NCBI GenBank assembly: GCA_963786975.1
Contig: CAWBBE010000001.1
Coordinates: forward strand, 248,001-312,000
DNA from: Palsa-506 sp963786975
Lineage (GTDB): Bacteria > Actinomycetota > Actinomycetes > Streptosporangiales > Streptosporangiaceae
Reading direction: 5' to 3'
DNA length: 64,000 nucleotides
The translations under genes were made by a program, and so were the position numbers. Below the pieces are notes generated by a model, which was not told where the DNA came from, did not search any database, and saw only the letters and a list, made by a program, of their open reading frames with translations. The first letter of the stretch is position 1; each line of letters begins with the position of its first letter. Shown here in pieces: positions 44,647-52,053 of the stretch.

Positions 44647-45636
44647 ATGACTGTCTCGATCGACGAGATCACGGTGTCCGGCCCGGCGGCCGGGCCGTAC
44701 GCGATCGCCACCGGGCCGGACGGGGCGCTCTGGTTCACCATGGTCCATGCCGGACGAATCGGGCGGCTGGTCCCCGGCGGCGAGCTCACCAGTTTCCAGC
44801 TTGAGCCCGCCACCTCGGGGCCGACCGTCATCACGGCCGGGCCGGACGGCGCGCTGTGGTTCACCGAGTACCAGGGTCACCGGATCGGCCGGATAGCACC
44901 ATCGGGTGCGGTAACTCATTTCGGCTTGCCTGCCGGGCCGGCCGGCCCGTTCGGGATCGCGGCCGGGCCGGACCGGGCGCTGTGGTTCACCGAGACCCAG
45001 CGGAACCAGATCGGCCGGATCACCGTCGACGGCGACGTCACCGAGTTCCCGCTGCCGGTCCCGGCGGCCTTCCCGTCGGCGATCACCGCCGACGGGCAGG
45101 GCGCTATGTGGTTCACGATGAACCAGGGAAACGCGATCGGCCGGATCACCACGTCCGGCGACGTCACGGCATTCCCGCTGCCGACCACGGCGGCCGCGCC
45201 GGTCGGGATCACGGCTGGCCCGGACGGCGCGGTGTGGTTCGCGGAGATCGGCGCCGGCCAGATCGGCCGGATCACCGGCAGCGGCGAGATCACCGAGTTC
45301 CCGCTGCCGGAACGGGATGCCCGGCCGCACGCGATCGCCGCCGACTCCGCCGGTAGCTACTGGTTCAGCGAATGGGGCGGGAACCGGATCGGCCGCATCC
45401 GCGCCGACGGCGACCTGTGCGAATACGACCTGCCCACGCCGTCCGCCGAGCCCCATGGCCTGGTACAGGGCCCGGACGGCGCGATCTGGGCCGCGCTGGA
45501 GATCGGCGCGCTGGCCCGGCTCGGGGTCGCCCCGCCGCTGGCCGCCCCGACTGGCCCGGCCGCCCCGGGCGGCTCAGGCGCCCCGGGCGGCTCAGGCGCC
45601 CCGGGCGGCTCAGGCGCCCCGGGCGGCAGCCGGTGA
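44647..45636 (+). CDS. vgb: Virginiamycin B lyase-like beta-propeller
   Basis: About 329 residues from ATG 44647 (GGAGG about 12 nt upstream). Seven propeller blades repeat the pattern GPDGALWFT, N-x-IGRI and VTEFPLP, as in streptogramin B lyase Vgb, which opens the cyclic depsipeptide by elimination. Many actinobacterial homologues are of unknown function, so resistance is not proven; the catalytic His and Glu were not individually assigned. A C-terminal tail of APGGSG repeats comes from an 18-bp tandem repeat. Confidence 0.75.
   Translation: MTVSIDEITVSGPAAGPYAIATGPDGALWFTMVHAGRIGRLVPGGELTSFQLEPATSGPTVITAGPDGALWFTEYQGHRIGRIAPSGAVTHFGLPAGPAGPFGIAAGPDRALWFTETQRNQIGRITVDGDVTEFPLPVPAAFPSAITADGQGAMWFTMNQGNAIGRITTSGDVTAFPLPTTAAAPVGITAGPDGAVWFAEIGAGQIGRITGSGEITEFPLPERDARPHAIAADSAGSYWFSEWGGNRIGRIRADGDLCEYDLPTPSAEPHGLVQGPDGAIWAALEIGALARLGVAPPLAAPTGPAAPGGSGAPGGSGAPGGSGAPGGSR
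45563..45627 (+). repeat. 18-bp tandem repeat encoding APGGSG units
   Basis: The unit CCCCGGGCGGCTCAGGCG is present three times exactly (from 45563, 45581 and 45599) plus an 11-bp partial copy. It encodes the flexible tail of the Vgb-like protein and is likely to vary in copy number. Confidence 0.9.
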
Positions 45637-45639
45637 ACC

Positions 45640-46787
45640 GTGCATAGCCGGCCGCCGGCCTGGCGGCGGGCGGCGGGCGGCGTCGCGCTGGCCGCCTTGG
45701 CGGCGCTGGCCGCGTGCAGCACGAGCAGGCCGGCCGCCGGGAGCGCTCCGGCTGGTAGCACCGCGCCCGCCAGCAGCGCGCCCGCCAGCAGCGCGGCACC
45801 GGCCACCGGCCGGCCGCGGGCGCCAGGCCGGCCAAGACGGCCGGCATCGTGCAATTCGCGCTGCCGCCGGCCGCCCAGGGCTGCACCGGTGCGCGTGCGC
45901 TCCCGGGCGGCGGGACGCGCATCCCGGTCACCGTCAGCGCCCGGCAGTCGCAAGTTGCCGCGATGGCGAACGTATGCATCAACGGCAAGGGCCCGTTCCC
46001 CTTCGTGATCGACACCGGCGCGCAGGGCACGGTGCTGACCGCCGGGCTGGCCGCCCGGCTGGGGCTGGCGAAGATCGGGCCGCCGGTGCTCATCGGCGGC
46101 GCCGGATGCTCGGCCAGGGCACAGGTGTCCAGGGTCACCAGCTGGAATGTGGCCGGCCTGACCCTGCAGCCGCAGTACGTCACTGACCTCAAGATCCCGC
46201 TCTTCGGCGGGCACGGACAGCCGGACGGCCTGCTCGGCTCGGATGTCTGGAGCCGGTTCGGCGCGATGCGCCTCGACTTCGCCCGCGGCAGCATCACCGT
46301 GCCCGGCCCGGAACGGCCCGGGCCGGCCCGCAAGATCACGATCGGGCGTCCGTCCGCGGCGCAGGTTCCCGCCGTCCTGCTGCGCGCCAGGCCGGCGGCG
46401 ATCGCGCCGATGACGGTTACCAGCCAGCCAGGCAGCACCGCAATCACCGTGCAAGTCAGATTTGGAACAGGGCCTTCGCTGGCGTTTGCCCCCGATACCG
46501 GCGCGTCACAGTCGGCGGTTGACACCGGCATCGCCAAGGCGGCCGGACTAGCCAGCGCGGATGCCAGGGTCAGGCAGGGCACGGTCTGCACCGTCGCCGC
46601 GTTCCCTGAGGTCAGGACCGGTCCGTGGTCGGTCGCCGGGCATCCGCTCCGGCCGCAGGTCGTCGGCGTCACCGGGCTGCAGCGCACGACCGGCGTGGCC
46701 GGCCTGATCGGCGCCGATCAGATGAGCAGGTTCGGCTCGGTGATATTCGACTACGCCGGCGGGCGACTCGTGCTCGGTGCCGGCTGA
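45640..46787 (+). CDS. Retropepsin-like aspartic protease lipoprotein, frameshifted
   Basis: GTG 45640 starts a lipoprotein signal (GVALAALAALAAC) and an Ala/Ser-rich linker. The frame breaks at about 45802-45822 and resumes as AKTAGIVQFALPPAAQGC. The mature part has two aspartyl-protease-like halves: PFVIDTGAQGTVLTAGLA and LAFAPDTGASQSAVDTGIA, each with the D-T-G-A core. A tandem pair in one chain suggests an internal dimer, as in pepsin-like proteins. It begins 3 bp after the Vgb-like stop. The repaired protein is about 382 residues. Protease activity is inferred from the motifs only. Confidence 0.7.
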
Positions 46788-46878
46788 CCAGCGCCGGCCG
46801 GCCGGTGGCTGCCGACATGGCTGCGGCCGGGCGGTGCTGGCTGGCATGGCCTGCTGACCGCCTGCCAGACTTGCCCGC

Positions 46879-47868
46879 ATGAGCGACGTGGCACCGGAGG
46901 CCCGCTGGGGCATCACCGTTCCCTTTGACGCCCCCCTGCACGAGCACCGCAAGCTGTTCGAGTTGCTGGAGGGCCTCGGCTACACCGATGCCTGGTCCGG
47001 CGAGGCGGATGGGCTCGACGGCTTCTCGCCGCTGCTGCTCGCCGCGGCGTGGACGTCCTCGCTGCGGGTCGGCACCGCCATCATCCCGGCCTACACCCGC
47101 GGCCCCGCGCTGATCGCGCAGAGCGCGGCGGCGCTGGCCGAGGCCGCGCCCGGCCGCTGCGCGATCGGCATCGGCACGTCATCGGACGTGATCGTCGGCA
47201 AATGGAACGACATCCCGTTCACCGAGCCGTACCGGCGGGTGCGGGACACCCTCCGGTTCCTCCGCGAAGCGCTGGCCGGCCAGCGGGTCGACGCCGATTA
47301 CGGCACTTTCGCCGTGCGCGGGTTCCGGCTGGCCCGGCCGGTGCCCGACCCGCCGCCGCTGTACCTCGCCGCGCTGCGCCCGGGCATGCTCCGGCTGGCT
47401 GGCCGCGAGGCGGATGGGGTGATCGTGAACTGGCTGGCCGCCGAGGACGTCCCGGCGGTGGTCGGCGAGATGACGGCGGCGGCCGGGGACGCGGCCGATC
47501 GCCAGGCGGTGGCCGCCCGCATCTTCGTCTGCCCGAGCGAGGACGCCGCCGCGGTCCGCGCGTTCGGCCGCCGGGCGATCGCCGCGTACCTGAACGTGGC
47601 CGTCTACGCCGAGTTTCACCGCTGGCTCGGGCGGGCTCCGGTGCTGCAGGGTATGTGGGACGCCTGGCAGGCCGGCGATCGCCAGGCGGCGCTGGCGGAG
47701 ATTCCCGATGATCTGGTCGACGAGCTCATCGTGCACGGCTCGCCACAGGACTGCCGCGACCAAGTCAGGCGCTACGTCGACGGCGGCGTGACGTTGCCGG
47801 TCATCGCGCTGATCGGCCCTTACGGGGACTTGCCGGTCGCCATCCGCGGGCTCGCCCCCGGGCAGTGA
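46879..47868 (+). CDS. LLM-class (F420-dependent type) oxidoreductase
   Basis: A 329-residue luciferase-fold enzyme with WGITVPFDAPLHEHRKLFE, YTDAWSGEADGLDGFSPLL, RVGTAIIPAYTRGPALIAQ, GIGTSSDVIVGKWN and LYLAALRPGMLRLAGREADG. This matches F420-dependent oxidoreductases distinct from the copy at 41806. The substrate is unknown and it stands alone on its strand. Confidence 0.82.
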   Translation: MSDVAPEARWGITVPFDAPLHEHRKLFELLEGLGYTDAWSGEADGLDGFSPLLLAAAWTSSLRVGTAIIPAYTRGPALIAQSAAALAEAAPGRCAIGIGTSSDVIVGKWNDIPFTEPYRRVRDTLRFLREALAGQRVDADYGTFAVRGFRLARPVPDPPPLYLAALRPGMLRLAGREADGVIVNWLAAEDVPAVVGEMTAAAGDAADRQAVAARIFVCPSEDAAAVRAFGRRAIAAYLNVAVYAEFHRWLGRAPVLQGMWDAWQAGDRQAALAEIPDDLVDELIVHGSPQDCRDQVRRYVDGGVTLPVIALIGPYGDLPVAIRGLAPGQ

Positions 47869-47974
47869 CCGCGGTGCGGGCGGCTCCGCGGCCGGTCACC
47901 AGCAGCGCCATGCCCGTGCCGGGGACGCCGGCGCCGGACCATCCGTTTCAAGCCTGGGCTTTTGCTTTTCGCGG

Positions 47975-48895
47975 CTAGCTGCCGAAGGCGACGTTGCTGC
48001 CGATCACCCGGATGCTGATGCCTGATCCGGTGACGATCACGCTCTGGATCTTCATCCCGAGCGGCAGCTTAGGAATCGGTATCTGAATGTTCCGCACCGA
48101 GCCGAGCAGGCCGGATGGCAGCCCGCTGCTCCTGACCAGGTGAACCTTGATCTTGGTACCGCTGACCCTGGTGATCCGCCAGACCGCCGAGCCGCTGGTC
48201 ACCAGCAGGTCGACGGATGCCTTGACCTCGTGCTTGCCCGCGGGCTTGAGGGTCAGGCCCGCGTTGCCGGCCAGGTTGCCGAGCTGGCCGCCGACCAGGG
48301 ATCCCAGCGCATGGGACAGACCGCTGAAGGTGATCACGCCGGCCCCGTTGAGATGGCCGACCGTGCCGCTGCTGAAGCCGGAGTTCATCTTGACGTTGCT
48401 GAGGTCAGCGTCGATCTTCTTGATCTCAATCGGGCCCTCGTGGATCTTGCTTGAGCTGATCTGGACGTCATGGAAGCTGCGGCTGACCACCTGGGTCAGG
48501 AACGGGAAGCCCTTGATGGAAACGTCCGGCTTGGCCGGGAAGCCCTGCTTCTGTATCTCCGAGGCGATCCGGCCCTGCACGTAGAACACCGCCAGCCGGT
48601 CCAGCCCGATCAGGACGACGAGCAGCGCGATCACCACGATGATGGTGTTCCTGAGCCCGTGGCCGCGGCGCCGGCCCTGATTCGGCGGGTTCTGGTAGCC
48701 CGGGTTCTGGTAGCCCTGATTCGGCGGGTTCTGGTAGCCCCGGTCCGGCGCCGGGCCCTGGTATCCCTGGCCTGGCTGCGGGCCGGGGTGCTGCGGGCGA
48801 TGCATCGGGGCGGTCGGCGCGCCGTGATCGAACGGCTCGGCGGGCGGCCGCTGGGACCGCGGGTCCTGGCCCCCGGCGTCGGGGTAGTCGCTCAC
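47975..48895 (-). CDS. LmeA-like (DUF2993) phospholipid-binding protein
   Basis: A 306-residue membrane-anchored protein. Residues 1-75 are a cytoplasmic Pro/Gln/Tyr-rich tail with repeated GYQNPPNQ-type units. A single helix (NTIIVVIALLVVLIGLDRLAVFYV) leads to an extracytoplasmic DUF2993 domain with IKGFPFLTQVVSRSFHDVQISSSKI, a family trademark. Mycobacterial LmeA acts in mannan elongation of lipomannan. The start overlaps the kinase stop by 4 bp (ATGA), so the two are coupled. Confidence 0.82.
   Translation of the reverse strand: MSDYPDAGGQDPRSQRPPAEPFDHGAPTAPMHRPQHPGPQPGQGYQGPAPDRGYQNPPNQGYQNPGYQNPPNQGRRRGHGLRNTIIVVIALLVVLIGLDRLAVFYVQGRIASEIQKQGFPAKPDVSIKGFPFLTQVVSRSFHDVQISSSKIHEGPIEIKKIDADLSNVKMNSGFSSGTVGHLNGAGVITFSGLSHALGSLVGGQLGNLAGNAGLTLKPAGKHEVKASVDLLVTSGSAVWRITRVSGTKIKVHLVRSSGLPSGLLGSVRNIQIPIPKLPLGMKIQSVIVTGSGISIRVIGSNVAFGS
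48675..48739 (-). repeat. 26-bp direct repeats, 39-bp period, inside the LmeA-like gene
   Basis: Identical 26-bp copies at 48675-48700 and 48714-48739 encode the QNPPNQG-containing units of the cytoplasmic tail; a shorter related copy lies between them. Recent slippage or duplication is likely. Confidence 0.8.
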
Positions 48896-51420
48896 GGCAG
48901 ATCGGCGATCTTGATGGCCTGCAGCTGGCCTGAGCCGTAGTTGGTCACGAGCAGCGTCTTACCTTTCGCGTAGAACTGGCGCGGCAGCACGCCGGACTTG
49001 AGCTGCCCGAGCAGCGCGGGCTTGCGGGCTAGCGCCTGCCCGGTGCTGACCACGCTGAGGCCAGGGGACGCGCCCGCGGTCTTGTTCAGGTCGGAATCGG
49101 CCACCACGATCCGGTTCCCGTGCGCGACGAAGCTCAGGCCGATCGGGCTCTCACCGACGCCGACCCGCGCGATCAGCGCGTGCGCCGGGTCGGTGCGCAG
49201 CTTCGGCGCGGAGAAGCCGAGCAGCGCGTCGCTTTCCCTCGCGGTAACCCAGACCACCTTGTTGTCCTTGGACGCGATAGCGCGGACCGGGCCGCATCCC
49301 GCGGTGACCTTGGCGACTACCGACTTGGCCGGCTTGACCTCGGCTTTGTGCAAGTTGATTACGCTCAGCAGCCCCTCGCTGGGATTGACGGTCTGGACCT
49401 TCTCGATGCTCGTCACGTACAGCCAGTTGCCGTCCGGGGATCTCGCGATCCCTACCGGCTCATGCCCGGTCGGGACCAGCCCCACGAAGGTGGCTGGCGT
49501 GAAGCCGCTGGCCAGCGCCTGCTGCAAGTTGAAAACCGCCAGGCCGCCGCTGCTCTGCAGCGTCACGAAGGCGAACCGCCCGTCGGGGCTCACCTGCACC
49601 TGGACCGCGCCATGACCATTCGGGCTGTCCAGCGTCCCGACGACACTGGTAATGCCCTGTTCGGCCTCCGCGACGCTGATCACCTTCGCGCCGCCTCCGG
49701 TAGCCAGCAGCAGGTACTTGCCGTCCTTGGTGATCGCCTCGCCCTTGCTCGCGCCGGGCAGCGGGATCGTGTGCGCCAGCGTCGGCGCCAGCCCGTGGCC
49801 GTTGCTGAGTACCGCGAGCGAGTTGCCGAGCGTGACGAAGGAGAACTTGCCGTCCGGCGTCACGCTGACCGCAAACGGCTTCCCGCCGAGGCGGACAGCG
49901 GCGCTCCTGACGTTGGCCAGCGATCTGGCCGACGCCGTCACCGCGGTGCATCCGGGAACCTTCGGCGCCGCGACACCTCCGCCGCCTCCGCCGCCCCCGC
50001 CGCCCCCGCTACTGCCGCCACCGCCGACCAGCAGGTAACCGCCGCCCAGCAGGACAATGACGACGGCAGCGGCGGCAACCGCGACCACACCGCGAGATCG
50101 CCACCATGGCCGGGAAGGCCGACTGTAATCCCGCTGGCTGCCGCTGCCCGGCGGGCCGAAACCGGGCACCGGCCCGTAGCCGGCGGCGCCGGGCGGCTGG
50201 CCGTAGCCGCCGGTGGCCGGCGGCTCCGTGAGCCCTGGCGTGGTCGGCCCGGCGGCTCCCGGGATGCGCACGGCCTGCGTCGGCGGCCCGCCGCGGCCGG
50301 CCGGGCTGGACGGCTGGTCCTGGGCCGATGCCGATTCCCCTTCCCCGGCCGGGCTGGCCGGTCCCTCCTGGCCAGCCGCCGCGGCCGCGCTGGCCGCCGC
50401 GGTTAGACCGGCCGCCGCGGCCGGGCCTGCCGCCGCGGGGCTGGACGGCATCGCGACCTCGGTAGGCTGCCGCGGCGTGGCCGGCTGGCCGCTGGAGCCG
50501 GGCGGCGGCGGCACTGCCAGCCGGCCCGGATCGGAGCCCTCCTCCGGCCGCAGGCCGCACGCCTCCCGCAGCGCAGCGGCAAAGTCCAGGCAATGGCCGT
50601 AACGGTCATCCGGCGACTTGGCCAGCGCCTTGGTCATTACCTCGTCGACGGCGGGCGGCAAGTCCGGGCGGCGCTCGGTGAGCAGCGGCGGCTGCTCAGA
50701 AATCTGCGCCCACAGCACAGCCAGGCCCTGATCGCGCTTGAATGGCGGCACGCCGCCGAGCATCTCGAACGCGGCGCCGGCCAGCGCGTAGAGATCGGTC
50801 CGGCCGTCTACCGTCTTGCCCTCGATCTGCTCCGGCGAGACGTAGTCCAGGGTGCCGAGGAACTGGCCGGTGCCAGTGAGACCCGACGACGACAGCGACT
50901 GTTTGCTGAGCCCGAAGTCGGACAGGTAAACATGATCAGGCCGGCCACTGCCCGCCGTCGCGTCGAGCAGCATGTTGGCTGGCTTCACGTCCCGGTGCAC
51001 AAGGCCGTGCGAATGCGCGGCGTCCAGCGCGGACGCTACCTGGGTGACGATGCCGACTACCCGGTTCGGGGGCAGCGTGCCCTGCTCGTCGAGCAGCGTC
51101 CGGACGTCCCGGCCCTGCACGTAACGCATCGCGATGAACAACACGCCGCCGGCCTCGCCGGCCTCGAAGACCGGGATGATGTGCGGGTGATCGACGGCCG
51201 CCGCCGCCCTCGACTCGCGGATGAACCGCTGCCGGAATGCCTCGTCCCTGGCCAGCTCGGGCGCCAGGATCTTGAGCGCTACCCGCCGGTCCAGCCGGAG
51301 GTCATGGGCGCGGAAGACGACGGCCATCCCGCCGCGGCCGATCTGCTCCTCCAGCCGGTAGCCCGCGATCTTCGATCCCACGGTGAACCCGCCTGGTGCC
51401 GAGGGGATCTCGTCACTCAC
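48892..51420 (-). CDS. Ser/Thr protein kinase (Pkn type) with extracellular beta-propeller
   Basis: GTG 51420 behind GGAGG gives 842 residues. The kinase domain (about 20-280) has the P-loop IGRGGMAVVF, the Lys in VALKIL, HRDVKPANML and DFGLS, with APE-like SPEQ. A Pro/Ala-rich juxtamembrane region precedes one helix (GVVAVAAAAVVIVLLGGGYLL) and a poly-Gly stretch. The outer part is a beta-propeller or YVTN-like sensor (LAVLSNG, VSPDGRFAFVTLQ). It is divergent from a twin-FHA ABC transporter, a likely substrate. The downstream LmeA-like gene overlaps by 4 bp. Confidence 0.88.
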   Translation of the reverse strand: MSDEIPSAPGGFTVGSKIAGYRLEEQIGRGGMAVVFRAHDLRLDRRVALKILAPELARDEAFRQRFIRESRAAAAVDHPHIIPVFEAGEAGGVLFIAMRYVQGRDVRTLLDEQGTLPPNRVVGIVTQVASALDAAHSHGLVHRDVKPANMLLDATAGSGRPDHVYLSDFGLSKQSLSSSGLTGTGQFLGTLDYVSPEQIEGKTVDGRTDLYALAGAAFEMLGGVPPFKRDQGLAVLWAQISEQPPLLTERRPDLPPAVDEVMTKALAKSPDDRYGHCLDFAAALREACGLRPEEGSDPGRLAVPPPPGSSGQPATPRQPTEVAMPSSPAAAGPAAAAGLTAAASAAAAAGQEGPASPAGEGESASAQDQPSSPAGRGGPPTQAVRIPGAAGPTTPGLTEPPATGGYGQPPGAAGYGPVPGFGPPGSGSQRDYSRPSRPWWRSRGVVAVAAAAVVIVLLGGGYLLVGGGGSSGGGGGGGGGGGVAAPKVPGCTAVTASARSLANVRSAAVRLGGKPFAVSVTPDGKFSFVTLGNSLAVLSNGHGLAPTLAHTIPLPGASKGEAITKDGKYLLLATGGGAKVISVAEAEQGITSVVGTLDSPNGHGAVQVQVSPDGRFAFVTLQSSGGLAVFNLQQALASGFTPATFVGLVPTGHEPVGIARSPDGNWLYVTSIEKVQTVNPSEGLLSVINLHKAEVKPAKSVVAKVTAGCGPVRAIASKDNKVVWVTARESDALLGFSAPKLRTDPAHALIARVGVGESPIGLSFVAHGNRIVVADSDLNKTAGASPGLSVVSTGQALARKPALLGQLKSGVLPRQFYAKGKTLLVTNYGSGQLQAIKIADLP

Positions 51421-52053
51421 CGCGCCTCCAGCGGTAGCCCTGCCCGTCCCGTTCCCGCCCGCGCGGCCATGCACCGCAGCGATGCCTGGCGCAAGGTCAT
51501 CCGTGGTCAGCCACACGATCGCCGGGTCGCCCCAGTATCCGCGTCACCGGCGGCCGGCTGTCAACCCGCGCCATTGGCACCAGCCCTTTCGCAGGCGCCT
51601 AGTTTGATCATGGGATACTAACCCGACCGTATCTGAAACCCGCGCCGGTAACGACAAGAAGCACCGGGGATTGTCAGTAGCCACCCTGATAACCGGCATC
51701 CGGCTGCTCAGCGGCCCGTTTTAGCCGCAAACAGCCGACCCGGAATCGGGCCTGGAATCGGGCCCCTGGCCCGTGCCGCCGCTCCGGCCGCCCGCACGGC
51801 AACTGCCCCGCGAGCCCGGCCGCCCGGCAGCACGGCAACCCCCGCCAGCCCGGCCGCCCGGCGCCACGGAAGCTGTCCCGGCAGTCACTCCCGGCCCGCT
51901 AGCCACCGTCCGTCACCAGCCCCGGAGCCCGTTGTCGGCTACTGACTGTCACGGGCTGCCGCACTCTCCGCTGCCCGCCTTCCGGGCGCGCCACCGGGGC
52001 GCGAGCGCGACCTGAAGATTCTTCTTTGCGCTGAATCGCTCTACAGTGAGCAG
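51421..52053. other. Intergenic region between divergent kinase and FHA-ABC genes
   Basis: The 633 bp include an A/T-richer patch at 51600-51670 (TTTGATCATGGGATACTAACC) that may be a promoter, and a very Pro-codon-like GC tract at 51770-51900. No conserved gene or RNA was recognised. Confidence 0.35.

Noticed and set aside
51770..51900. GC-rich tract in the kinase/FHA-ABC spacer as a coding region
   Set aside because: Frames on both strands are low-complexity Pro/Ala/Arg/Gly without starts.
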